DNA from: Deltaproteobacteria bacterium
Lineage (GTDB): Bacteria; Myxococcota; Kuafuiibacteriia; Kuafuiibacteriales; Kuafuiibacteriaceae
Assembly (NCBI GenBank): GCA_016703535.1
Contig: JADJBV010000001.1
Coordinates: 682,001-746,000, forward strand
Direction: 5' to 3'
DNA length: 64,000 nt
In this document: piece after piece, positions 16,954-25,741 of the stretch
Position numbering within the stretch: position 1 is the first letter of the stretch
Layout: every line of letters starts with the position of its first letter
Notes under the pieces: model-generated
Seen by the model: only the letters and a program-made list of their open reading frames with translations
What the model was told of the DNA's origin: nothing
The model's database searches: none
Program-made: the position numbers and the translations under genes

Positions 16954-18726
16954 TCACCGCTCTTCACGGACGTTGTGCTCCAGGCGCCAACGTTGACCAT
17001 CTTTGGCCACCGACCAGACCTCGAGGGTCCCGATTTCGGTCAACTTCACTTGCAGGTGCACCGGCACCAAGGTTCCCGGAGCCAACTCTTTGGCTTCCAG
17101 CTTCAGGTGGATGGGCGCGGTCTCGACCAAAAACTCGGGCCAGGTGAACTCATCCAACATGGTGCCGATCGCGTCGTTTTTGCGTTCGGTCGACGACAAA
17201 AAGCGAAAGCCCACCTCTTCGCCCACCACCAAACCCAGCTCACCGGAAGGCACGTCCGCCTGAGTGCCTTCTTCCATCCCGAAGGGCACCACACACAAGG
17301 CTCGAAGTGGGGGCGGGACTCCCGGGATGGCCGGGGCCGCGCCTTCGATGCCCACGTAATAACTCCGGGCCACGCCGCCCCGGATCCGCAAGCCACCTTG
17401 CGCTCGTACTCGGGCGTAGTGGGCCGCACCCCGGGCCACCGCCAGGTCGTTGTCGCTGCCGGTCAACACCTCAGGCCGCAAGCCCCAACCCTCCAGCACC
17501 GACAAGAGCCGCTCCCTCAGCAGGGGGCTGTTGAAGACGCCGCCGTTGAACAGGAGGTGGGTCGGCAAACCGCCATCGCCCAAGTGGGTCGACAAAAACT
17601 TGGCCAGGTGCCGGGTGATCGCCGGGTCGGCCACGTAAGGGAGGCCCAGCTCCATAAAGCCGGTGCGTCGAGCTTCCACCGGCCGGGCGTCGTTGGCCAC
17701 CACCGGGAAAAAACCTTCGACCAAGATCCGCTCGAGATCGGCCCGGAGCAGCTCCGCCTTGAGCTGCCCACCGATCAACTTGCTGCCACGGCCCAACACG
17801 GTGATGGGCGCGGTGGTCAACGAAGGATCCGAGAGGAGCTGTTCTTTGGCCCGCCGCGCCGCCAGGACCAAAGCCCGCTGTTGGCCGGCGTCCAGCTTTT
17901 TCCCGCTCGCCAAGAGCCCACTCATCAGGTGGTGCGCCAAGGCGAGATCCATGTTGTCGCCGCCGAGGAGCAGGTGTTCGCCGACCGCAACCCGCTCCAG
18001 CGACAGGTTGCCTCGGCCGTCGTCCTTCACCTCGATCAAGGTGAAGTCGGAGGTGCCGCCGCCGACGTCGGCCACCAACACTCGGCTCCCGGGCTTCAGC
18101 ACCTTGCGCCAGGCTTCACCTTGCACCGCCAGCCAAGCGTAGAAGGCGGCTTGAGGCTCCTCGAGCAAGGTAACTTGCGAAAGCCCAGCGGCCCGGGCGG
18201 CCTCCAAGGTCAGATCTTTGGCGACGGCGTCGAAGCTGGCCGGGACGGTGAGCAAGACGTCTTGCGCTTCCAACACCTCTTTGGGGTGTTCGGCGTTCCA
18301 GGCGTCCCGAAGGTGCTCGAGGACCCGCACCGCCGCGGTCACCGGAGACACCTTCTCCAATCCATCCGGCGCACCGGCGGGCAAAATCGCAGCCCTTCGA
18401 TCGACGCCGCCGTGGCAGAGCCAACTTTTGCTCGAAGAGACCAAGTGGAGCGGCACCTCGGCGCCCCGCTCTTTGGCCCCTTCGCCGACGAAATAACTCC
18501 GGCCTTGGGCCCAAGGCAGGTCCAAGCTCCCCGCCGGCAGCTCACCGGCCGCGGCCAGGTACAAACAGGAGGGCAGGGTGGGCCGGGCCAGCCGATCGCC
18601 GGGGCGCACCAGCTGCAGGATCGGGAAGTTCTCCGGCGGCGGCGCAACTTCGCCGGAGGGAACGGCCTTGGCCGAAGCCAAGGTGGTGTTGGTGGTGCCC
18701 AGATCGATGCCGAGGTGCAGGGGCAT
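16954..18726 (-). CDS. Hsp70-family (DnaK-like) chaperone
   Basis: The 590-aa protein carries the Hsp70 ATPase signatures LGIDLGTTNTTLASA and VLVADVGGGTSDFTLIEV, the LLGGDNMDLALAHHL segment, and a short substrate-binding region. It lacks the long lid of standard DnaK. It differs from housekeeping DnaK and is clearly related to the following DUF3731-bearing paralogue (shared LLLGGDNMDLALAH and GLPYVADPAITRHLA). The tandem probably arose by duplication. It sits 3 nt from both neighbours. Three GCAAG-N4-CTTGC palindromes lie within it (17388, 18165, 18252), the highest count of any gene in the window. Confidence 0.9.
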   Translation of the reverse strand: MPLHLGIDLGTTNTTLASAKAVPSGEVAPPPENFPILQLVRPGDRLARPTLPSCLYLAAAGELPAGSLDLPWAQGRSYFVGEGAKERGAEVPLHLVSSSKSWLCHGGVDRRAAILPAGAPDGLEKVSPVTAAVRVLEHLRDAWNAEHPKEVLEAQDVLLTVPASFDAVAKDLTLEAARAAGLSQVTLLEEPQAAFYAWLAVQGEAWRKVLKPGSRVLVADVGGGTSDFTLIEVKDDGRGNLSLERVAVGEHLLLGGDNMDLALAHHLMSGLLASGKKLDAGQQRALVLAARRAKEQLLSDPSLTTAPITVLGRGSKLIGGQLKAELLRADLERILVEGFFPVVANDARPVEARRTGFMELGLPYVADPAITRHLAKFLSTHLGDGGLPTHLLFNGGVFNSPLLRERLLSVLEGWGLRPEVLTGSDNDLAVARGAAHYARVRAQGGLRIRGGVARSYYVGIEGAAPAIPGVPPPLRALCVVPFGMEEGTQADVPSGELGLVVGEEVGFRFLSSTERKNDAIGTMLDEFTWPEFLVETAPIHLKLEAKELAPGTLVPVHLQVKLTEIGTLEVWSVAKDGQRWRLEHNVREER

Positions 18727-18729
18727 GGC

Positions 18730-19284
18730 TCAGACCTCGATCTCCGCCGGCGCGATCACCAGGGCGTCATCCGCGGCGATCTGCGGCAGCCGCACCACTT
18801 GGGCGCGCCAACCTTTGTGCTTGAGGGTGCCGCTGAACGGCGGCTGGCCGACGACGTTGCCGACCAAACGGAGTTCGCTGGGGTTGAAGCCGGCCGGCAC
18901 GGTGACCTTGGACTCTTCCTCTTCGGTGCGCAACGGCGCCAGCTCGAAGTGATCCCGGAGCGCCTTCTTGCAACCCCGGTGCACCTCCCGCACCGCCGCC
19001 CCCACGTCGGCGTCGGCGTAGCCATCGATCTCCTCACTCAAGAAATCCAGGAGCCGGCCTTCGGCCTGGAGGATCGCCAGGGTCTTCACCGCGACCGCCT
19101 CGGGGCTTGGGCCCGCTGGGGCCTTGGGCGCCTCGACCTTGGGCGCCTCGACCTGGGGCGGCGTCGGGGCGACCGGCGGAGGGCTCACCGGTTCGGGCAA
19201 CAGGCCGATCGGCAAGATCTCCTTGGGGAGCGTCTTTCCGAGGAGGGCCGCGAAGAAGGCCCGAAAGGCCAACAAGAGGTGCAT
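18730..19284 (-). CDS. DUF2760 family protein
   Basis: The 184-aa product has a hydrophobic N-terminus (LLLAFRAFFAALLGK), a Pro/Ala/Lys linker with repeated EAPK units and a DUF2760 C-terminal domain (LSEEIDGYADADVGAAVREVHRGC through HKGWRAQVVRLP). DUF2760 genes commonly precede Hsp70/Hsp70-DUF3731 pairs, so it is probably a partner or recruiter of these chaperones; its biochemistry is unknown. There is no Shine-Dalgarno, but GTAACC ends 8 nt before the ATG, fitting the leaderless-promoter pattern seen elsewhere in this window. Confidence 0.85.
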   Translation of the reverse strand: MHLLLAFRAFFAALLGKTLPKEILPIGLLPEPVSPPPVAPTPPQVEAPKVEAPKAPAGPSPEAVAVKTLAILQAEGRLLDFLSEEIDGYADADVGAAVREVHRGCKKALRDHFELAPLRTEEEESKVTVPAGFNPSELRLVGNVVGQPPFSGTLKHKGWRAQVVRLPQIAADDALVIAPAEIEV

Positions 19285-19317
19285 CAGCGCGGGGTTACGG
19301 GAGCGCCGGCCCGGCTG

Positions 19318-22092
19318 TCAACGAGGAACGCCCAGGGCCAAGCGGGACTCGCCGCCGCCGAAGAGGATCCAGCCCTTGGGGGAGGTCGCCACCGCCCACG
19401 GTTCGAAGGGCACCCGGGTATAGGTCAGCCGGTCCGCCGCAAACATGCGGTGGATGAAGCCGTTGTCCAGGACCACCACGAAGGGGCTCTCGCGGCCGCG
19501 GCTGCTCCCGGCCTCGGCGACCAGCGCCCGGGGCGACCCGGAATAGATCGGGTAAAGGGTCAAGGAGTCGAGCTCATCTTTGCCGATCCGCTCCAGCGCC
19601 AGGTCTCGGGGATCGTCGGGTTCGCCTGGCCTCGGCTCCAGGGCCGGCGTGGTCTTGAAGAGCTGGAGGCGCACCAGATCTCCTCCGCCCAGATCCAGCT
19701 CTCGACCTTGGCCCCCCACCACCGCCACGTCGGGGCAACTCACCAACGCCGAGGTCAGGGTCAGGCCTCGGGCCTCCGGCACCACAAAACGCGTCCCTTG
19801 GGTGCCGCCGATCCGAATGACCAGGCCATCGGTGCCGACCAGCCAACCCACCCCAAAGGCCCCGCCCACCCCTCGCCAAAGATCCAGCCGTGGCACCTCC
19901 CGGGTGCAGACGTCGGGGCTGCGGGTCGGGCGGCGTTCTTCCGTGGGGGTGCTGGGATCATCGTAGTCGATCTGGACCTCCAGGGCCTGGGTGCCGCGGA
20001 CGCTGAACACGCTCGAGCCCTCGAGCACCGCCAAGAAGTTGCCGGGGCCGATCTCGGCGAGCCGCACCACCGCGACGTTGCCCAGTTCACTCGGCAGGTT
20101 CAGCAGGGTGGCGGCCTTGATGCCACTGGCGTCCACCACATAACGGGCCAAATAAGGGGCGTTGCCGCGGCGGCCGCCGACCAAGAGGTGGTGTTCGGTG
20201 TCGCTGGAGGCGGCCCGATCGAGCACACCCGATCGCAGATCATCGCTGGTCAACAGGGCCTCGGCGTGATCCGGAACCGCCTCGATCTGGACGTTCGGAA
20301 AGTCTGCGCCTTCGGTGACCCGCACCCGCTCCAACCCGCCCGGGCCCCCCATGGCGTAAAAGTTCCCGTCGTCCAGGGCGATCAACACGTCGTAACCCGC
20401 GCCCGTGGCCCGCTCCGGCCCGTAGGCCTTGACGAAGCCGGCGGCGGTACCGGTCGTGACGTAGACCCGGTTTTCGGTGCCCCGGGCCAACAAGCTGCCG
20501 GGCTGGTGTTGTTCGATCGACTGGTACCCGCCGACCGAACCGTAGGCCGTGGTCAGATCGGTCTCGGCCACCCGCTGGGCTTGGGCGTCGAAGTCGACGA
20601 TTCGCTGGCCGCTCAACAAGATCCGGGCCCCCGCTTGCCCGGGCACCTCCAAGAACTCTCGGCAACGGGACCAATCGGCGCCGCGGTAGACCACCTCCAA
20701 GACAGGGTCCGGGACCACGTTGGGGCTGTCGCTGATCGAAGCGGTCAAGATCACCGCAAAGTTCGGCTGGCAGTTTTCGTAGACCGTTTCGGCGCAGACG
20801 TAGATCCGATTTTGATAGGTGGTCATCGCGCCCAACCAACCGAGGCGCACCGGAGCTTCGGTGGACGGGGCTCGCCAGGCGTAGTTGGGCCGAGGTTCGG
20901 CGCAGACCCACGGATCGCCCGGGTGGGGGTTGATCATCGGCGCGGGGCGAGCGGCCTTGAAGTAGAGCACCTGGCCCGACAAGCCGACGCCGACGCCGTT
21001 GTCGGTCATCTCCAGATCGCCGAGGCCGCCGTAGTAGGTGGATCGATCGCAGCGCTGCACCATCACTGAAAGGCAGTCGATCCGATCGTCGGTGCAGGCA
21101 TAAATGGCGGGATCAAAGTTGGTGGCGGTCCGCTCCAGCCCGCCGATCCACAAGGGGCGTTCGGTGCCCCGCCCCAAATATCCGAGGTGATCGGGGAGGA
21201 TGGTCGCGTCGGTGGTGATCAACTCCGGGGCGCTGAGGGCCCCGTCCTCGATCCGAAAACGATGGAAGGTGGTGAGGTCACTCCAGCCGGTGTTGAAGGT
21301 TTCGCTGGCCAACAGGACGTCGCCCGATTCGGTGCCGATCGCGTGCAGGTTGGTCAGCTGGAGGTCATCGATGGGGCGGACCTCCCGACGTCCGGTCCCG
21401 GGATCGAAGACGAAGCTGGCGTCCCGCGAGATCCCCACCACCTCTCCCCGAGGTGTTTGCGTCAACACCTCCATCGGCGTGGGTTCGGGGCCCGGGGTCA
21501 ACGCCCGGATCTCCAGATCTCGACGGCTGGGGGCAGGGGACGGACCTTTGCACGCGCACTCACCCGGGAACTCCAGGCGGACCTCGGACCGGGCCAAGTC
21601 GAGCAAAGCCCGCTCTTCGTCGCTGCCGGCGCCGCACAAGGTCCCATCGGCCGAGGCGCGGCAGCTGCGGCCGTCGTCGCCGACCACCCAAACCGCGCCT
21701 TGGGTGAAGGCCGGCACCGGGCAGCTGTCGCCGGGGTTCACGACCTGAGGGGCTCGGTGCGCGAGATAACTGCATCGCCCGCAGCTCCCCAGGCCATCGT
21801 TGGATTGCCCCCGGTGTCGAGCGCGGGCGGCCGCCAAGGACTCGGCGGTCAAGGGTGCGCCGCTGGCGTCGATGAGTGCGCTCGGTTCAATGACCCAGGT
21901 GAAGATCGGCGCATCGGCGTCGCTCTCGACCTCGATGGCCTGCCCCGGCTCCCGGGTGATCAAGGAGGCCCGTGGTTGATCGTCCACGGTGCTGAGCACC
22001 ACCACCAGCTGATCGGGCGTGACCTCCAGGGGGATCTCGGTCTTGCTGCTGCAGGCCAAAAGGCCCAAGGTCCAAAGGCCAGCCTTTCGCAC
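19318..22092 (-). CDS. Large lipoprotein of unknown function with propeller-like repeats
   Basis: The 924-aa protein begins with a lipobox (TLGLLACSS), so it should be a lipoprotein. It has an early Cys-rich section (GSCGRCSYLAHRAP, GECACKG), then long stretches of short beta-strand repeats such as VGGRRGNAPYLARYVV that resemble a beta-propeller. I recognise no family and no catalytic motif. The start is a GTG with GATACC ending 8 nt upstream and no Shine-Dalgarno. Its stop lies 33 nt before the DUF2760 start on the same strand, though a separate promoter for the latter seems likely. Confidence 0.75.
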   Translation of the reverse strand: MRKAGLWTLGLLACSSKTEIPLEVTPDQLVVVLSTVDDQPRASLITREPGQAIEVESDADAPIFTWVIEPSALIDASGAPLTAESLAAARARHRGQSNDGLGSCGRCSYLAHRAPQVVNPGDSCPVPAFTQGAVWVVGDDGRSCRASADGTLCGAGSDEERALLDLARSEVRLEFPGECACKGPSPAPSRRDLEIRALTPGPEPTPMEVLTQTPRGEVVGISRDASFVFDPGTGRREVRPIDDLQLTNLHAIGTESGDVLLASETFNTGWSDLTTFHRFRIEDGALSAPELITTDATILPDHLGYLGRGTERPLWIGGLERTATNFDPAIYACTDDRIDCLSVMVQRCDRSTYYGGLGDLEMTDNGVGVGLSGQVLYFKAARPAPMINPHPGDPWVCAEPRPNYAWRAPSTEAPVRLGWLGAMTTYQNRIYVCAETVYENCQPNFAVILTASISDSPNVVPDPVLEVVYRGADWSRCREFLEVPGQAGARILLSGQRIVDFDAQAQRVAETDLTTAYGSVGGYQSIEQHQPGSLLARGTENRVYVTTGTAAGFVKAYGPERATGAGYDVLIALDDGNFYAMGGPGGLERVRVTEGADFPNVQIEAVPDHAEALLTSDDLRSGVLDRAASSDTEHHLLVGGRRGNAPYLARYVVDASGIKAATLLNLPSELGNVAVVRLAEIGPGNFLAVLEGSSVFSVRGTQALEVQIDYDDPSTPTEERRPTRSPDVCTREVPRLDLWRGVGGAFGVGWLVGTDGLVIRIGGTQGTRFVVPEARGLTLTSALVSCPDVAVVGGQGRELDLGGGDLVRLQLFKTTPALEPRPGEPDDPRDLALERIGKDELDSLTLYPIYSGSPRALVAEAGSSRGRESPFVVVLDNGFIHRMFAADRLTYTRVPFEPWAVATSPKGWILFGGGESRLALGVPR

Positions 22093-22139
22093 CCACTCAA
22101 GGTATCGAATGCGGGCCTCGGATGGTAGGGGAGCACTGG

Positions 22140-22568
22140 ATGAAGGCCTGGGTTTGGCTTTACGCCCCGGCGATCGCCTACGCGGCGCTGTTGTATTGGC
22201 TGTCGGATCAACCGACGCTGCAGCACGCGCCGAGCAACGACAAGTTGGCGCACCTGGTGGCCTACGCCGGCCTTTCGGGCCTACTTTTCCGGGCGTTTTA
22301 CTTCGGCACCACCCGCCCCGCGAGTTGGGTGTTTTTGTTGTCGGCCCTCCTCGGCACGCTCTACGGGATCTCGGATGAGCTCCACCAATCCTTCGTCCCT
22401 GGCCGGACCGCGGCCGTCGATGACGTGGTCGCTGACGCGTTCGGCGCCCTCTTCGGGGCGGGTGCGCTGCAGCTGTGCTACGCCCAGCTCGGGCGTTGGG
22501 CCAAAACGGGCGGTCCCCAGGTGCGGAGGTTCACATCCTGGGCCCTGCGTGTTACCCGCGCGCCATGA
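22140..22568 (+). CDS. VanZ-like integral membrane protein
   Basis: The 142-aa protein has about four membrane segments and the VanZ-like features DKLAHLVAYAGLSGLLF and GISDELHQSFVPGRTAAVDDVVAD. VanZ-like proteins are named after a teicoplanin-resistance protein, but most have no known role. I chose the ATG at 22140 because GGGAG precedes it by 7 nt; an ATG at 22122 lacks this. The stop overlaps the start of the following peptidase gene (ATGA), suggesting co-translation. Its promoter region is shared with the divergent large lipoprotein. Confidence 0.85.
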   Translation: MKAWVWLYAPAIAYAALLYWLSDQPTLQHAPSNDKLAHLVAYAGLSGLLFRAFYFGTTRPASWVFLLSALLGTLYGISDELHQSFVPGRTAAVDDVVADAFGALFGAGALQLCYAQLGRWAKTGGPQVRRFTSWALRVTRAP

Positions 22569-24724
22569 CTCGGAGGATTTTCGCCTTGTCCGCACTATTG
22601 GCCTGTTCCACGGCCGCGCCACCGCCGGCCGCGACGGACCCGGCAGCTTCCGCCGCGGCCGCCCAGGCCGCCTCGACTGGGGCACCGGCGCCACCCGTCA
22701 CCCGCAAGGATGCGATCATCGAGACCATCCACGGCCAGTCCGTCGCCGATCCGTACCGGTGGTTGGAGGACGAAAAGTCCGCCGAGGTCCAGGCTTGGAT
22801 GAGCGCCCAAGACGCGTTCGCTCGGGCCGAGTTGGCCAACTTGCCGGGACGCGCGGCCTACGAAGAACGCCTCAAGGGCCTGCTCTACGTGGACAGCCGC
22901 GGCGCGCCGGCCAAACGAGGCAAGCGTTACTTCTATTGGAAGAAGGCCGCCGATCAAGAGAAGGCCGTCCACTACTGGCAAGAAGGGGAAGCCGGCGAAC
23001 CCAAGGTCCTGCTCGATCCCAACACCCTCAGCGCCGACGGCTCGATCAGCGTGACCGAGGTGGTGCCCAGCGAAGACGGCCAGCTGGTGGCGTACATGGA
23101 GCGAGGCAACAACGCCGACGAAGCGACCCTGCGGGTCATGGAGGTGGCCACCGGTCAGGTGCGGGCCGGCGACAGCATCCCGGGCCTCCGCTACACCTCA
23201 GCATCCTGGAGCCCCGACGGCAAAGGCTTCTACTACACCTGGATCCCGAGTGATCCCGCGATCCCCACCAACGAACGGATGGGCTACGGCGAGGTCCGTT
23301 ACCACGCCCTCGGCACCGACCCGGCCAAAGATCCGGTGTTGCGCGAAAAGACCGGCGACCCGACCCGGTGGCAAGGCGCCAGCGTCAGCAAAGACGGCAA
23401 GTACCTCTTTTTGACCATCTCCCACGGCTGGTCCGAGACCGATCTCTACGTCCGTTTCTTGAAGGACAAAAAACGAGCCGGCACCTGGGTCCCGCTGGCG
23501 GTCGGCACCAAGGCCATCTACTCGGCGGTGGCGCACAAAGATCGCTTCTACGTGATCACCAACGACGGCGCGCCGCGGTTTCAGGCCTATCTGGTCGATC
23601 CCAACAAGCTCGACAAGAAGCAGTGGAAGTTGGTCATCCCCGAAGACGCCGAGGCGGTCCTCGACAACCTGGACGTGGTCGGCGGCCACGTGGCCTTGAC
23701 CTATCTGCGGAACGCCACCACCGAACTCGAGGTCCGCACCTTGGCGGGCAAGCCGGTGCGCAAGATCGCGCTCCCCACCTTGGGCACCTCCAGCGGCCTC
23801 TACGGGCGGCCCGACGACGACGTGGCCTACTTCAGCTTTTCGTCCTTCGTGTACCCGGAGGAGATTTATCGAACCAACATCAAGACCGGTGAGACCAAGG
23901 TCTACGCTCAGGTCAAAGCGCCGGTGACGCCCGGTGACTACGTGGTCGAACAACACCGGTACCCGTCCAAAGACGGCACGCCGATCTCGATCTTCGTGGT
24001 CCACAAGAAGGGCCTGACCAAAAACGGCGAGAACCCGACGATGTTGTACGGCTACGGCGGCTTCAACATCTCGTTGACGCCGGCCTTCACCGCCTTGGCC
24101 GTGCCTTTCCTCGATGAAGGCGGCGTCTACGCGGTGGCCAACCTTCGGGGCGGCGGCGAATACGGTGAGGCCTGGCACCAAGCGGGCATGCTCGCCAAGA
24201 AGCAAAACGTCTTCGACGACTTCATCGCGGCGGCCGAGTGGCTCCAGAAAGAGGGCTACACCAAGCCGGCGCGTCTCGGCATCCGAGGTGGATCCAACGG
24301 TGGCCTTTTGGTGGGCACCGCCATGACCCAACGGCCCGAACTTTACGGCGCGGTGATCTGCGCGGTGCCGCTCCTCGACATGGTGCGCTACCACGACTTC
24401 GGCGTGGGCCAAGCCTGGGTCCCCGAATACGGCAGCGCCGATGACCCAGCCCAGTTCGCCACTCTCTACGCCTATTCGCCTTACCACCACGTCGAGGCCG
24501 GCAAGAGTTACCCCCCGCTCCTGATGCTCTCCGCCGATCACGACGATCGGGTCGATCCGATGCACGCCCGCAAGTTCGTGGCCCAGGTCCAAGGTGCGGG
24601 CGCGAAGGTGGCCTGGCTCCGGATCGAAAAACACGCCGGGCACGGCGGCGCCGACCTGAGGCGCCAAGCCGTCGCCCAAGCCGCCGACACCCTGGCCTTC
24701 CTCAAATCCCAGCTCAGCCGCTGA
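22565..24724 (+). CDS. Prolyl oligopeptidase family serine peptidase (S9), lipoprotein
   Basis: The 719-aa protein starts with a lipobox (ALSALLACST) and an Ala/Pro linker, then the S9 N-terminal part (DAIIETIHGQSVADPYRWLEDE), a seven-bladed propeller region, and the alpha/beta-hydrolase domain. The catalytic triad is visible: Ser in IRGGSNGGLLVG, Asp in LSADHDDRVDP and His in KHAGHGG. It should cleave short Pro-containing peptides at the cell envelope. Its length matches S9A enzymes. It overlaps the VanZ-like gene by 4 nt. Confidence 0.93.
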   Translation: MTRRIFALSALLACSTAAPPPAATDPAASAAAAQAASTGAPAPPVTRKDAIIETIHGQSVADPYRWLEDEKSAEVQAWMSAQDAFARAELANLPGRAAYEERLKGLLYVDSRGAPAKRGKRYFYWKKAADQEKAVHYWQEGEAGEPKVLLDPNTLSADGSISVTEVVPSEDGQLVAYMERGNNADEATLRVMEVATGQVRAGDSIPGLRYTSASWSPDGKGFYYTWIPSDPAIPTNERMGYGEVRYHALGTDPAKDPVLREKTGDPTRWQGASVSKDGKYLFLTISHGWSETDLYVRFLKDKKRAGTWVPLAVGTKAIYSAVAHKDRFYVITNDGAPRFQAYLVDPNKLDKKQWKLVIPEDAEAVLDNLDVVGGHVALTYLRNATTELEVRTLAGKPVRKIALPTLGTSSGLYGRPDDDVAYFSFSSFVYPEEIYRTNIKTGETKVYAQVKAPVTPGDYVVEQHRYPSKDGTPISIFVVHKKGLTKNGENPTMLYGYGGFNISLTPAFTALAVPFLDEGGVYAVANLRGGGEYGEAWHQAGMLAKKQNVFDDFIAAAEWLQKEGYTKPARLGIRGGSNGGLLVGTAMTQRPELYGAVICAVPLLDMVRYHDFGVGQAWVPEYGSADDPAQFATLYAYSPYHHVEAGKSYPPLLMLSADHDDRVDPMHARKFVAQVQGAGAKVAWLRIEKHAGHGGADLRRQAVAQAADTLAFLKSQLSR

Positions 24725-24810
24725 CCCGCTCCTAGAATCCCGTTGAACTCCGGCAGCCGGAGGCGCGCAGCCCGCATCGCGGGCGTAGAAGGGTGGGGCC
24801 GGCTTTGCCG

Positions 24811-25112
24811 GACCGGGCCCCAATACCGGTCAGTTTAGCCTTCGTTTCGAGGTGGATGGTGGTGTCGCTGGAGCCAGGGCTTCTTGGGACTCTTCCTGGT
24901 TTCCTGGCTTCCTAAGCGGTTTTGCCGGCGGCGCCCCCAGACACGAGATCGCAGGCGCCGCATCGAGGAGGGATTGGACACCGCTTAGGAATGCAGGAAC
25001 CTAGGAGCCCGAGGCATTGGGCCCTCGAAAGCGAGCCTTGAAGCACAGTCCCGAGAGGCGTTCGGCCTCCCCTCGAAAACCGGCTAACTGATCGGTATTG
25101 GGACCGGGCCCC
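24811..25112. repeat. About 300-bp imperfect inverted-repeat (foldback/MITE-like) element
   Basis: The outer arms (24811-24840 and 25081-25112) share CCAATACCG-TCAGTT-AGCC in inverted orientation. Inner arms at 24901-24920 and 24980-24999 match at 18 of 20 positions (core TTCCTAAGCGGT). A further pair, TTTCGAGG against CCTCGAAA, lies between them. The whole stretch can therefore fold into one long hairpin centred near 24950-24960. It fills the space between a convergent pair of genes and codes for nothing. It has the form of a non-autonomous palindromic element, but no target duplication is evident. The TAG stop of the following minus-strand gene falls at its right edge. Confidence 0.75.
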
Positions 25113-25405
25113 TAGGACTTTCTTCGGGCTTCGGCTTCTTTGATCGTCTGCAGGAGGTCCGCGGCCCGCATGTACAACACCTTCCAGGGCTGCTCGTTCT
25201 TCTCCAGTTGGGCCGACTCGTGGAGCGAAAACTCTTCGCTGCGCTCTACCTTCCGGACGAAGTCCTGGAAATCGGGGATCTGGCCTTGGAGTTGGGCGAG
25301 GATCGCCTCGGCGACTTGGCGACCTTCGGCGGCGAGGGCGCTGTCGTACTTGGAGGCCAACTTGGCGTTCAAGCGGGTGGCGCGGGCGTAGAGTTCGTCA
25401 GCCAT
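25112..25405 (-). CDS. Small helical protein of unknown function
   Basis: The 97-aa product is almost entirely charged helix, with no signal and no Cys. Segments such as EGRQVAEAILAQLQGQIPDFQDFVRK suggest a coiled-coil or helical bundle. I recognise no family. Codon use resembles neighbouring genes, which supports it being real. The stop codon lies inside the right arm of the foldback element. It is followed upstream (in the genome, to the right) by the tRNA-Val gene, 58 nt away. Confidence 0.6.
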   Translation of the reverse strand: MADELYARATRLNAKLASKYDSALAAEGRQVAEAILAQLQGQIPDFQDFVRKVERSEEFSLHESAQLEKNEQPWKVLYMRAADLLQTIKEAEARRKS

Positions 25406-25463
25406 CGACGGCAGGACCCTTGGTCCGGTCGGCGCCGCGGGTCAACCTCGGCCTGAGGGTGGA

Positions 25464-25536
25464 TAGGCGGGACAGGGGTCGAACCTGCGACATTCGCCGT
25501 GTAAAGGCGACGCTCTGCCAACTGAGCTACCCGCCT
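25464..25536 (-). tRNA. tRNA-Val (anticodon TAC)
   Basis: The minus strand folds into a cloverleaf: acceptor AGGCGGG with CCCGCCT, D-arm GCTCAGTTGGCAGAGC, anticodon stem TCGCC/GGCGA with loop TTTACAC, and T-arm GCAGGTTCGACCCCTGT. The anticodon TAC reads GTA valine codons. The discriminator is A and the 3' CCA is not encoded, unlike in the tRNA-Asp gene of this window. Confidence 0.93.
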
Positions 25537-25741
25537 AGGGGGTATCTACCGATATCGGAGCGTTTTGTAGCACGAGCGCGCGAGGGAATACGACCTGTTT
25601 TTCGGTCAGGTGTCGGTAGCTTTTCCGAAGCAGGGTGAGCTACATCATCGTGCAACCCGAGGGACACACTGAACGGGAATAAGCGCTGCGGTCGCAGGAC
25701 CGGGGTGCCCGTCAGCGTCCAACCCACGAGGCAAAAAACCC

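Noticed and set aside
16588..21069. 1493-aa open frame antisense to the Hsp70 operon
   Set aside because: It mirrors the real genes; composition is dominated by His, Gln, Gly and Arg as is usual for antisense frames in GC-rich DNA.
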